A stretch of DNA of 64,000 nucleotides from Blasia pusilla (Eukaryota; Marchantiophyta; Marchantiopsida; Blasiales): the NCBI GenBank assembly GCA_050084515.1, contig CM114271.1, forward strand, positions 28,086,001 through 28,150,000, written 5' to 3'. Below the pieces are notes generated by a model. The model searched no databases, was not told the DNA's origin, and was given only the letters and a program-made list of their open reading frames with translations. The stretch's first letter is position 1, and each line of letters begins with the position of its first letter. Made by a program: the position numbers and the translations under genes. This document shows, piece by piece, positions 1 to 12,113 of this stretch.

Positions 1-1805
<1,805 letters not shown>

Positions 1806-1892
1806 ACATTTTATATTTCATCAAGATAATGAATCTACTATCAAATGACTCATTTGATAGTAGATTCATTATCTTGATGAAATATAAAATGT
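1806..1892. repeat. Perfect 87-bp palindrome (43-bp arms, 1-nt centre)
   Basis: Bases 1806-1848 are the exact reverse complement of 1850-1892, with a single C at 1849 between them. The arms are AT-rich and no mismatch was found. Pairing stops at 1805/1893. Transcripts could form a 43-bp duplex with almost no loop. It could be a recent fold-back insertion, a small-RNA source, or an inverted-duplication artefact of sequencing or assembly. Confidence 0.95.
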
Positions 1893-2031
1893 AATAAACT
1901 TTCCACTCTAGGTAAGATATCAATGTAAAAGTTAAGTTTGTTATATAGTTCTATTATTCCATAAGTGTATATTTATAAATGTTAATTCATATTGAAATTT
2001 ATGTTTTGTCCTATGTGGAAAGATTCATCAT

Positions 2032-2910
2032 ATGATGGATCAAGATCCAACACCATGACATACTAGCAAAAGGCCTTTTACTGACCTTACAAACTTCAAG
2101 CGCAATAGGCATCTTAAGTCTCGGAAGGAAACAAAAGGCCGCGTATCAAAGGAAAAAACAAGCACTTCAAGATGTGCGCTTTGTACCTCCTTCTATAGCT
2201 CCAGAGTTTGCAATGTAAGAAGTTTTAGCGCTACTGTAATATAAATATAGTTGGATTTTATTGGAATATCATGGATTTTTTTAATTTTTAATTTCTTTTT
2301 ACTTTTCTTATTATAGACTTCTAAAACCATTCAACGCACAACAGCTACGTCAAATGCACAAAGATGCTAGAGCTAAAAGAGTAAGTTAAAGATATGCAAA
2401 TTTTGATCTTAGATATTATTCTATTTCATTTTGATTAGTATTTCAATATTAGAAACTATTGCAAATAATCTTGGCTTATTAGGATTTTTCTTTGGGTTTT
2501 GCATTTGAAATACAATTGAATCTCATGTGGTTCATCATTATGATGTTTTAGTTATGTTATCTTAAAAATATTTTTACATTCTAGAGATTTATTTTTAGCT
2601 TAGGAGAGTTAAACCATGATAACTTTCTCCTTTCTGCTAACCACAATGATAATATGTCATGATTTGAACTGCACAAGCTCAAATTCAAAAATCAAGATTT
2701 GATGATTTTGTTTACCGTAATAATAGTGAAGGAGGCCATTGTGATCCTTTTAGGACTGATACAGATGAAGAAAATCCTTCTATTGGGATGGCTCTTGCCC
2801 CTCTTGCCTCTTGCTCCTATGACTATGATTAGTATTGATGACTTTGATGTTGAAGATAATATCCGGTATAAATATTTTTTTATACTTTACCTTCTTGCCA
2901 TTTTTTATTA
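2032..2910 (+). pseudogene. Possible Helitron N-terminal coding relic
   Basis: From the ATG at 2032 a reading with one early stop gives a basic segment (KRPFTDLTNFKRNRHLK) like the lysine/arginine-rich starts of plant Helitron proteins. About 2700-2830 gives an acidic reading with DTDEENPSIGMALAP in another frame. An AT-rich segment separates them and could be an intron. This assignment is inferred from position upstream of the clear Helitron domains rather than from strong similarity. Confidence 0.3.
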
Positions 2911-2949
2911 ACGGCCTTACGTATTCTATGGGATAAATCTTAGGGCAAT

Positions 2950-3645
2950 GGGAAAGCTTTGTTTGGCGGTTTCATCGATTTCAAGGAAGCTTTTGATACA
3001 ATACCTCGTAAGCTCTTATGGGATAGGCTGCAAGCCATTGGAGTTCCACATAATCTCCTAGCTACCGTGACCATGTTGTTCCATTCCGTTCGGGCCAAGA
3101 TCAAAGATTTACAAACTCAAGAGATCTTGAGTACTCGTCTCCCCTTAACATTATTTGGAGCAGCACGGGTAAAAAAATGGAGTATCATGTTAATCCTATG
3201 CTTGTATATTATGAACATGGATACCTACTTGCGGGGATCTCCACCTTTTTACGTCATATTATCGCACGACATAAGACTACGAATTGAGGAAAGACGATTG
3301 CTTAACATTGATAGAAGTGAACGAATATGTATGTTATGTGACAACAAAAGTATTGAGGATGAAGAGCATGTGTTTGTTGCATGCCCAAGGTATGAAGAGA
3401 TTAGACTAGCTCATAAAATAGATATGGGGAATTTCTATTCTTTACGATAGCTAGTGCCTTATAATTTAGGTTGTTATATTAGGGATATTATTATTCATCG
3501 CTCGAGTGCTCTAGGCATTGGCTAAGAAAAGGCCTTTAGGGTATTTTCCCGAGTCATTGTGTTATTTGTAATGTTCTTTTTAGCCTTTCGACCCTTTGGG
3601 TCTCACGGGCTTGATCGATTTATCATTTACCATTTATCACATGTT
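2950..3645 (+). pseudogene. 5'-truncated, internally deleted LINE copy (RT joined to C-terminal zinc motif)
   Basis: A 163-codon open frame (2959-3450) starts in the RT palm (FGGFIDFKEAFDTIPRKLLW) and runs to about codon 55. It then jumps in frame to the C-terminal region of the same LINE, ending in a zinc-binding CMLCDNKS...HVFVACPRYEEI motif. The middle of RT, including the YADD box, is missing. The non-coding 3' tail follows: TTTGGGTCTCACGGGCTTGA and then short TTTACCAT-like units to about 3645. The same tail ends the minus-strand LINE at 5895 and recurs at 33599. It is a dead 3'-end copy lying within the Helitron N-terminal part. Confidence 0.85.
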
Positions 3646-3847
3646 CTAAATTTTGGTTTTTTTCCAAGTCTAGGATAATTATCTATGATTTTCTTCCTCA
3701 TTCGACAACTATTATCCTATCTCCTATGTAATATTCTTGAATTTTATAATCATATTTAATTATTTCCTATTTTTTCAATTATTTTAGATTTATCATTGTG
3801 TGATAGTGATTATAAATTTTATAATTTTCTATTTTACTCCTTCGGTC

Positions 3848-4470
3848 CAGCCCTCAACGCTTACATGACATGCTTCGAGTTGCACGAGTGCTAGACGCGA
3901 TGATCCGCTTGATCTACTTGATGGGGTGTATATTGGTGATTCTTTGATAAGGATGGATACATGTACCACATGAAGGCCTACAATCCATTGGGAGATGTTT
4001 TGCTCGGTTGAAGAAGTACTAACTCTAGAATTGATAACTTTGATATTGATGATAATATAAGGTATATATTTTTATTGTATTTCTATTATAAAATCACTTC
4101 TGATTTTTTTTTTAAAATTATGTATATATATTTATTCTAAAATATTTTTCAAACAAAAAATAAGGGCATTTAAATTGGTCCCTCCGATGAGGATTCTTAT
4201 TATGCCATCTCCAATAAATAATTATTTTCAATAGCCTTCTTATTTTATTTGTACCATTCTCTTATTTATTGACCTTATTTATCGCTTCCACAAATTCTAC
4301 TCCTAAAAATATATTCTTCGTAGTCTTCATGTTGCTTCCAACCCTCAAAGATTGCATGATATGTTTCAAGTTGTATGAGCCAATGGCCAGAGACGGCGGC
4401 ATGCTAATTTGGTCGCACCACGTAATGGAGGACTATATGGTGATTCTACAATAAGGAATCCTATACTTAA
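3848..4470 (+). repeat. Duplicated N-terminal module inside the Helitron
   Basis: Two diverged copies of one coding module are present. The first at 3850-3960 begins CCCTCAACGCTTACATGACA and includes a VYIGDSLIRM reading. The second at 4338-4465 begins CCCTCAAAGATTGCATGATA and includes LYGDSTIRNP. A segment with IDNFDIDDNIR-type coding is likewise present twice, at 2820-2905 and 4021-4090. The pattern indicates an internal segmental duplication of Helitron 5' coding sequence. Confidence 0.6.
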
Positions 4471-4659
4471 CGATAAGTTTCCTCTTGGAATCGGTTCTCC
4501 TAAGGTTCACAAGGAGGTAAAAAAAGTTACTATGTTTTCTATTGTTCCAAATGTGGTATGCAAAAGGATTGTAGACTTGACGAAGTTAGTGAATATTGCC
4601 TATATACGTAAATTTGAAGAGAAATTTATCCGAATTCTTTGGTTGGGAGATGGTATTGA

Positions 4660-5895
4660 TAGTAATACTAGCTGTTATAGTATTGGATGTATGGATGATG
4701 TATGTTCAACTTGCCAAGCGCTTCATTAGAATGTGAGAGTTTGAAGCCATCAAAGTTCCCCAAACTCTCCTTTCGAGATGTGTTGTGATCTTGGTAAGGT
4801 TCAATTACCATATTTCAAGGCTTCATCTCCTTTTCTATTTGAGTTCATTTCGGGTGTTATGTCAAATAGCATATATTTTTTGCGTAATGCATGTGCTTAT
4901 AATAGCCTGCTTCAATTGACATCCTCTAGAGCACATGTTATAGAGCAAAGCCGTGGTGCAAAGAAGCTTGACAATTCAAGGTGGTATTTATCATGCTATT
5001 GGATCTCTTAATATGGAGACGGGTGTTTCTCCATAGTTAGCATAAATTTATATTCATGATGATGTATATCAGATTAAACAAAGGAGAAGGATCATGAATC
5101 AAGATAATCGTGATCGATTAAGGGTTGAGATTTTGAGGGGATTCTAAGACATGTTTCATGTCCATAATCTATATGTCACTATTTTTTGATATGTGGCAAT
5201 GAATCCATGTAATTATGATTTTCATATTGTTCTAAAGGGTAGTAAGCGAGGGTTTAATGCGAAACGATACACATTGCCTATTGCTTCGGAGATTGCTGCT
5301 ATCTTGCCTTGAGATGGAAGTGAGCCAAGAGAAGGACTTGATATTATTGTTTGTTTGCATAGAGGAGGGATTCGTCAAATATCTAACTTGATTCTCAAAT
5401 TAGGCATATATTCCATTGCCCTTTATATTTCCTTTTATGTATGGTGAAGCTAGTTGGAATCTTGACATATGCAGGTCGTGATATTAGAAGAAATGCAATG
5501 GGAAGAGGTCATGCTGTGAAGGAGGAGGATGGAGGTAAGGATGTTGATCATAATGTACCAGAGGGAATAGAAGAAGAGCAACTTCAAGGTGGAGAAATGA
5601 CTAATGAAGCACGTTCAAAAACTATCATAGCTCTATAATTTGCTTCATATCAACTTGAAGTACAAGCTAATGTTGAAGATCATAACATGTTGTTGAGGTT
5701 TGGTTGTCTTACTCAAGAATATATGGTAGGTATGTACGCAAGTATTGAGTCGCAATGATTAACTTGGATACGACTTCATCAAAAGGAGTGGGGAATTGAT
5801 TTATATCAAGGTGTAATAGCATGAGATGGTCATGATGAAATATATGTGATAATGATGGTTATGCCATAGGGAGAATAGTGATTTTATTTTCATCT
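4660..5895 (+). pseudogene. Helitron protein, N-terminal cysteine-rich and central region
   Basis: In shifting plus frames the order is: GCMDDVCSTCQALH (4680-4725), MCCDLGKVQLPYFKA (4775-4825), YNSLLQLTSSRAHV (4910-4950), YHAIGSLNMETG (4998-5030), NPCNYDFHIVLKGSKRGF, LPFIFPFMYGEASWNLDI (5415-5470), LLRFGCLTQEYMVGMYASIE (5690-5755) and TWIRLHQKEWGIDLYQGV. These are the conserved blocks that precede the Rep domain in plant Helitrons: a CxxC...CC zinc-binding domain and then a conserved linker. Several stops and frameshifts make it non-functional. The reading breaks at about 5890, exactly where the LINE 3' tail starts, and resumes at 12114 with HQLYLDAMPIV. Confidence 0.8.
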
Positions 5896-6545
5896 TTTAT
5901 GGTAAATAGTAAATGGTAAATAGATCAAGCCCGTGGGACCCAAAGGATCAAAAGGCTAAAAAATACTTTACAAGCAATACACTGACACGGAAAAACACCC
6001 TAAAGGCATTCTCCAAGCTAATGCCTAGAGCACTTCAGCAATGAATACTGATATCCCTAATATAACAACCTAAATCATAAGGCACTAGCTGCAGTAAAGA
6101 ATAGAGATTCTCCACATATATTTTATGAGCTAGTATAATCTCTTCATACCTTGGACATGTGACAAACACATTCTCTTCATCCTCAATACTTTCTTCGTCA
6201 AATAACCTACAAATCCGTTCACTTCTATCAATGTTGAGGCATCGTCCTTCCTCAATTCTTAGTCTGTGAGACCCAATTCTATGTTGTGCGATAATATGAC
6301 GTAAGAACGTGGAGATCCCCGTAAGTAGCTATCCTTGTTCATAGTATACAAGCATAAGATTAACATGAAGTTGATAATATTCTATTTTTATGCCCGGGTT
6401 GCTCCAAATAATGTTGAGAAATTGCTTTTGTAGATGCTCGCAGAGTGCCATCGCTTTCAAGTCTCAATTCCGTTCTACCACATTCCACTTTGAAGACCAA
6501 GTCACCACATCTGCAATCCATCCTATGGAACGTATGGCTCGTAAA
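5895..6545 (-). pseudogene. LINE ORF2 C-terminal zinc motif and 3' tail
   Basis: The minus strand encodes RLRIEEGRCLNIDRSERIC followed by a CPRYEEI block, the same as the plus-strand copy at 3280-3410. The second cysteine of the first CxxC pair is changed to Phe (CRLFDEES against CMLCDNKS), so the zinc knuckle is damaged. The last about 150 bases are non-coding and contain TTTGGGTCCCACGGGCTTGA and the terminal TTTACCAT-like units. The 3' end lies directly against the Helitron central region. Confidence 0.75.
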
Positions 6546-6814
6546 GCTTGATGAGGGAGGCGAGAAAAATCAAGAGATCTCACCCTTGCGATATAAGTGA
6601 TGGTCAAGTAGAGAGCTTCAACCTGTTTATGAAGAAGAAAAGCATAAGGAGTTGGTTTCTTACATCAATTCTTCTTGTAAAAAGATCTTTTGCACCCTCT
6701 CCACGCCTTTCAAACGTGTCTTCTTACAACTAGGGCCCCAAACTTTGGTCCCATATAAGACCAGAGATAGCACTAAGCTCCTAATTAAGAGCTTCCTAAG
6801 ACCCCACAATACAA

Positions 6815-7187
6815 GATGAGCTTTTCTACACCGATTTCAAAATCAATATAGAGCTTTGTAACCAGCTTGGATTCATTTTTAAAAATTTTGGAAGGAAGGA
6901 TTTGGTAACAAACTAGTGCACTATCATGGTGGGTAGTGTTTTTTCCAAGATGTTTGGGAAATTGGTGGAGTCAAAGTTGAGCGCATGGATAGATTCTTTC
7001 CAAAAGAGAGCACGAGTCCAAGCTAGTTATAAAATGCCCATTTAAAAATGAATATAGAGCTTTTTAATCCAAGCTTTTAAAAATGAATCCAAGCTGGTTA
7101 CAAAGCTCTATATTCATTTTTAAATCGGTGTAGAAAAGCTCATCTTTGTAACCTTGATTTAAAAATGAATATAGAGCTTTGTAACCA
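6815..7187. repeat. Inverted duplication within the LINE (about 72-bp arms)
   Basis: 6815-6886 (starting GATGAGCTTTTCTACACCGA) is nearly the reverse complement of 7074-7144, with a few mismatches. The spacer contains a plus-strand RT fragment (GKLVESKLSAWIDSFQKRAR at about 6955-7015), opposite in orientation to the surrounding LINE, whose own copy of this block is at 7725-7830 on the minus strand. A core of about 28 bases (AAAAATGAATATAGAGCTTT) also recurs at 7040-7066 and 7158-7187. Template switching or LINE twin-priming inversion would explain it. Confidence 0.8.
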
Positions 7188-7222
7188 ACTGTAAAAGAAT
7201 GAGAACTTGGATCTAGTACCCA

Positions 7223-8503
7223 CTATAATGACTGTAAACTTCTCCATCTGATTCTGGGTACAAAAACTATGTACTTTTGTAAACTAATGCTATCACGTGC
7301 CAGTAATATGATATTATCTGCATACAATAAAGCTTTGATGACAAAGTCTCCAAGCTCTACACCTTCATTGTCATATTCCTCCAACCACTTTTCAATATCA
7401 TCTATGAAAACTCCAAATAGAGTAGGGAAGAGAGGGCAACCTTGAATGACTCCGATAGTACTCAAGATCTTTTGAGTTTGTGAATCTTTGATCTTGGCCC
7501 CAACGGAATGGTACAACATGGCCATGACAACTAGGAGATTTTTTCGTACTCCAATGGCTTACAACCTATCCCATAATAGCTTACGAGGTATTGTATCGAA
7601 ATCTTTCTTGAAATTGATAAAACCGCAAAAAAAAGCTTTCTCATCGCCCTTAGATTTCTCCAATAAAAAATGCAAGGCCAAGATATGGTCGAAGATGTTG
7701 TATGTTGGGCAAAAATCAGCTTGGACTCGTGCTCTCTTTTGGAAAGACTCTATCCATGCGCTGAACTTTGACTCAACCAATTTCCGAGACAGATTGGCAA
7801 AAATACTACCCACCATGATAGTGCGATAGTTTGTCACCAAATGCTTCCTTCTGGATTTTTGAATAGGAATAATCTTCCGTAGCGACCAAGAAGAAGAAAA
7901 ACCATAGATAGTAGCATCACCCAATACTTTGGTGAGGATCGACCCGATAGAATCTCCTCCCCACTTGAGAAGTTCAACAGAAAGACCATCCAAATCCTCA
8001 CATTTGCCATTTTCTAATTTTCTTAGTTGAGTTTTCACCTGTGCTTCAGAGAATTCCTCCACAATGCCGCATAGATGTAGCATGGGGGAAGAAGTAGAGC
8101 TTTTTGTCAAAAGATATCAAAGACTTGGGATCAAGAGTAGATTTTGAAGATCGTACTACTAACCGTCTCCAAACTGATTTGGGGTCGTCATGGACTTCCC
8201 TTGTTAAGGACTCATGCTTCCGCCGCTGGAAAGCTCGTTTCTTAGATTTCACTGAGTGTTTGTAAAGGCTCGTCATGATAAGCCGAGATTGGATATCCAA
8301 AGATTTGTCCACTGATCTTAACTTTGCTTGCTTGCATTGAGAGTCAAACCACCCATTACAAGGTGCCTCGTAGCACTTCTATCCCTATGCCGGGAAAAGA
8401 ACTTGGATGTAGTGTTTTTGAGCAATTCGATTAGTTGCAAACTTGCCCTCTTTGGATCAGGGCTCCATACAATGTGAGTCAAGAGTTCTTGTAAATCTAC
8501 CAT
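7223..8503 (-). pseudogene. LINE ORF2 reverse transcriptase
   Basis: Minus-strand blocks in order: a post-endonuclease linker (8503-8110; THIVWSPDPKRASLQLIELL, KSVWRRLV), the RT fingers (7980-7850; LENGKCEDLDGLSVELLKWG and IIPIQKS), the palm (7640-7560; FINFKKDFDTIPRKLLWDRL), and then 7525-7223 with GVIQGCPLFPTLFGVFIDDI and LLYADNIILLA. The catalytic YADD box reads YADN, so one of the two metal-binding aspartates is changed. The family is the L1-like clade RT. Two or more frameshifts separate the blocks, so this copy cannot make active enzyme. Confidence 0.88.
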
Positions 8504-8578
8504 GTAAATATCTTTTTTATGAGAATCTAAGCGAAACTAGGGAGAAGCTAAAACAGATTGACATATTGAGAGAGGAAT

Positions 8579-9605
8579 TTTTGTAACCCTCATAACCAAA
8601 CAACATCAAATAAGTGCCAACCAGAACATCAGAACTCAAGTGGACTCACGCTACGATGATCGCGTTTTGGAGAGGCTTTTGGAAAGGTCTCGTGGAAAAG
8701 TCCAAGAGATGAAACGTGGAACAGAGTTGTGCATTTCATGTGTTAGTGGTTGCGACCAGGAAACCTTGACCAAACGCGAACCAAGATTTGAGATGAGTTG
8801 AGTCTTGGATGGTTGGTTGCAAAAGAGGTGAGAACCAATTTTGGAACGAGACAAGCGTTTGGGGAAGTTGATTGTATTTTGGACCATAATGTTTAGCCCC
8901 AAGATGCGTTTGGGACAACTAAGGGCGCGTTGGAAAGCTTATCTTTTGGAGCTTCTCATGCATAAAAGATCTTAGAAAACGCGTAAGTATAGGCTTGGAT
9001 TTTGGCTCAAAAAAATTATGAAAGAAACGATTGAGGGCCAATTTGAGGGTCCCGACTGTCCTTCCTTAAAGTTAGGGGGACCCTGGAGATCTCTTGAAGT
9101 ACTTATAAGAGGGGAATCTCTCCAAGATGTCTTAAAATACGAATCCCCACTTGAAACGCCAAACGGCGTCTCAAGGGCACGGGATGGAAAGGGAGTTTGG
9201 TGTTGGAACTCGAAACCCTAACCTGATCCAAGGGTGTGGACTTTGTAGCCACACTTGGATTCTGACCCGTGATTCATTTTGTGTGAGTCTCGGTTAGAAA
9301 CTCATTGGATGTTCATCGGAAAGTTGGAACTGCCACACGCGAAACGCCGTTCGAGGATTCTAAACTAACCATAAAGTCTGTCCCAAGTCTTCTGAGACTT
9401 TCATGTGTTGTAAACCGCGAAACTAGGAAGGTTAAGCTTGATGAGAGACCAAGACGAGAACTCAGAGAGGTAGCCCGCTGATTGAACTAGACCCGACTAA
9501 CCAGAGTGCGCGTTTAAATGTAGATCAACATTGAGATCGTGATCTACTAAACGCACGCTTTCGCAACAACAAAGATTAACGTTCAAGGAGAGAAGGCGTA
9601 CGACA
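8579..9605. mobile_element. Solo LTR, older copy (about 1027 bp) inside the LINE
   Basis: Aligns end to end with the 1000-bp unit at 12831-13830. GGAAT at 8574-8578 is repeated at 9606-9610, giving a 5-bp target-site duplication that fixes the limits. The start reads TTTTGTAACCCTCAT where the other copy reads TGTCGCGACCCTCAT, so the TG end has decayed, largely by C-to-T and G-to-A changes. The end reads CGTACGACA. No gag-pol lies between two such LTRs, so this is a solo LTR left by recombination. It separates the LINE endonuclease from the RT. Confidence 0.85.
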
Positions 9606-9610
9606 GGAAT

Positions 9611-10440
9611 GGTCTTAGAAAATTAGAGAGTAAACAAAAGAGGTGCATGATTTGATTTAGGCTGAAGTTTTAAAACTTCCAATGTAGAGATATGAGAGCT
9701 ATTAGTGGGCGAGGAGAGAAGATAGTGAATGGTGCTAGCACCGGTAGGAGAGAAACAAGTATTGGAGTGAGAGTTGGGAAAATGAGAGGTTCCATTAAGA
9801 ACTTTCAAATTACAAATGGCTCCAAAAGTTAAAAAATGTTTTGTCAAAGAATTTGGAGAAAGATCCAAAGAGATTCTAGACCACAAACCATCCTTTGGTT
9901 CTTCAAGAAGAGGAGAAGTCAAGGAGTCACTGAATTGGGTAAATTGAGTAGTACATGTGGGAGCATTGAAATCCTCAACTAGAAAGACTTCACCTTTGCT
10001 TTAATATTTGAGAACATCCCCAATAAGTCGATGAAATGGTTGCCTTTGATTACAAGTGCGGGTTGAGTAGCTAAGCATGGAAAGTGGTGCAAAATAACAA
10101 ACTGCCAGATAACAATAAGATCTCCCAACCAAAGACGTAGCCAATGATATTGGCCCCCAATGTCTTAATCTTCTAGATGTATGAGAGGTGTAGAAATTGA
10201 GATCTCATGAAAGTAGCACTACTGCCATAACCCCCTCTTTCCCGTTGCCTTCTTTTGTTCCATGTCGATCCCACCAAAGTAAACCCTTGCATCTCTGCAA
10301 TAGTATTTCTCTCATGTTCGCAGTCTCCTCGATATTGATGATGTCCCCATCTCCCAAACTGGTATAGCACTCACATACTTTATTGTTGAAAGGCGCATAT
10401 ATTCCACATCAACACTCTCAGCTTCTTGGATTGCTAGGTT
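9611..10440 (-). pseudogene. LINE ORF2 AP-type endonuclease
   Basis: Minus-strand reading gives the order typical of the L1 endonuclease: LRVLMWNI near 10410, SYCYLAVCYFAPLSML near 10100, VFLVEDFNAPT near 9980 (normally GDFNA), a C-terminal block with NLKVLNGTSHFPNSHSNT and TGASTIHYLLSSPT (9820-9720), and finally KSNHAPLLF at about 9640 with the expected catalytic His. The GD before FNA reads ED, and stops are present at several positions. Only the last about 100 codons (9623-9922) are open. The domain ends directly at the LTR insertion. Confidence 0.75.
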
Positions 10441-10472
10441 GATGACTCTCTCTTTCCCTAAGTAAAAATTGC

Positions 10473-11267
10473 TCAACAATTGCGTACAAAAGTAATAAAA
10501 CCTACTTCTTGAGCCTCGTTGACCTTTGCAATCTTCTTTCTCCTAGCTTCAACTTGTAAAGGTGGAAGATCAGAATCCAACCATATCCTCCGTCCTTTGA
10601 GAATGGCCTTGTTAGCCATGGCAGTATCATGTTGAGTTTGATCAATAAACTTAACTAGAATAGCACAAGGCTGTGTTCCCATTTTTTCAATGGAGAAAGC
10701 TTGAGCAAAGTCCGGGTTGTGAACATGAAGTGTATCAACCAAGAACTTGGTGACAACACTCTTCACCTCTTCACTCTCTGTTTCCGACAAACATGAGATT
10801 CTCATATTCTTTCTACGTGCAAATTGGTTTTCCTTTTCTATCTCTTGCTCTTGAGAGAAATAGATATGAGCAACCTTTGTAGCTCCAACATAAGATTTCA
10901 TTCTCACTTCTAAAGTTTCAAAAACCTCATGCAATCCTGAACTATTGGGAATAGTCGCTAATGATTAAGCCTTCTCTTGAACATCCGCAATAGATTTGGA
11001 AAGATCCAGCATCATACTAGAGCTATCTCTCAACACCTTCTTCAAAATCTCTTACGTTGCCTTCAACTCTCTGATTGAAATATGAGTAAGGTTCAATTGA
11101 GAAGTTTCTACCTTTAATTCTTGTCGAAGCTCTTTCAATTCATGCAGGACCACGTGTACTTGATTCAAGATTTCCTCTTGAGTAGTCATCATGAAGTGGA
11201 CTTCACTACAATCCCAGATATTGCACGACCTCCAATCAAGTGGAGCAGAATCTCTAATACCACACAA
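10473..11267 (-). pseudogene. LINE ORF1 protein (coiled coil plus RRM-like), two in-frame stops
   Basis: A single minus frame of 265 codons carries only two stops (near 11054 and about 10965). The N-terminal part (MTTQEEILNQVHVVLHELKE) is heptad-rich and likely coiled coil. The C-terminal half has FARRKNMRISCLSETESEE followed by VVTKFLVDTL and a basic KGRRIWLDSDLPP segment, which fits an L1 ORF1p-type RNA-binding domain. It lies between the tandem 5' units and the endonuclease on the same strand, the normal ORF1 place. The family call rests on pattern and position. Confidence 0.65.
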
Positions 11268-12113
11268 CTTCTGCCCTATAAGTTGGTTACGCTTGCAGTA
11301 TTTAATTATTGTGCGCCTACAAAATTTAGCTTGAGATCACAATTTTAGCTTGAGATCACAAAGATATAGCCTCTGCAAGATTCTAAGCTCCAGTCCTTAA
11401 ACCTACAAGATCAGAATATCCAACACCACACAAATTTTTCTCTATGAGTTCATTGTCATTGAAAATTTCTGAAATTGTGCGTCATGGCAACCTAAAATCT
11501 CCTTGAAAATTTCAGTTTGAGATCACAACTCACCACAAAGATAAAACCTCCGCAAGATTTTGAGCTCCAATCCTCACATCTACAAGAGCAGAATCTTCAA
11601 CACCACACACCTTCTTTGTTATAAATTGGTTGTACTTGAAATTTTGAGAAATTTTGTGCCTTGGAAACATCCAACTTTCCTAAAAATGTCAACTTGCGGT
11701 CACAACCTATGACAAAGATACAGCCTCCGCAAGATTCTAAGCTCTAATCCTCAAATCTACAAGATCAAAATCTCCAACACCACACAACATCTTCTCTATA
11801 AATTGGTTGTTAGTGAAATTAGTGAATTTTTTTTCCTTGACAAATTCCAACTTCCTTGAAAATTTCAGCTTGAGATCACAACCCATCACAAAGATACAGC
11901 CTCCACAAGATCCCGAGCTGCAATCCTCAAATCTACAAGAGCAGAATCTTCAACACAACACAACTTCTTCTCTATAAGTTGGTTATACTTGAAAGTTTGA
12001 GAAATTGTGCGCCTTGGCAATCTCCAACGTTCCTAAAAATTTCAGCATGAGATCGCAATCCACAACAAAGATATAACCTCCGTAAGATTTTGAGTTTCAA
12101 TCGTCAAATCACA
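11240..12113 (-). repeat. Tandem 177-bp units upstream of LINE ORF1
   Basis: The marker AAAGATAYARCCTCYGCAAG starts at about 11360, 11537, 11714, 11890 and 12067, a spacing of 176-177 bases. One partial unit lies before the first marker and a truncated one follows the last. Units differ at roughly one base in six to eight by eye. In the LINE's own orientation they lie directly upstream of ORF1 and stop where Helitron homology restarts. They therefore probably form the LINE 5' UTR, comparable in layout to the monomeric promoters of mouse L1. Confidence 0.85.

Larger units (their letters stand above)
5895..12113 (-). mobile_element. L1-type LINE inserted in the Helitron, nearly full length
   Basis: Read on the minus strand the order is: tandem 177-bp units (12113-11240), ORF1 (11267-10473), AP-type endonuclease (10440-9611), reverse transcriptase (8503-7223), zinc-binding C-terminus (6480-6120), and a 3' tail ending near 5895 with short TTTACCAT-like units instead of poly(A). 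The coding parts have many stops. A solo LTR (8579-9605) and an inverted duplication (6815-7187) interrupt it. Without the LTR the element is about 5.2 kb. Helitron homology ends next to its 3' end and restarts next to its 5' end, which fixes both borders to within about 20 bases. Confidence 0.85.

Noticed and set aside
7488-7829. Plus-strand 113-codon open frame
   Set aside because: It is the reverse strand of the LINE reverse transcriptase and has no domain of its own.
11240-12113. Regularly spaced repeats considered as a CRISPR array
   Set aside because: Units are contiguous 177-bp tandem copies without unique spacers, in a eukaryotic LINE.
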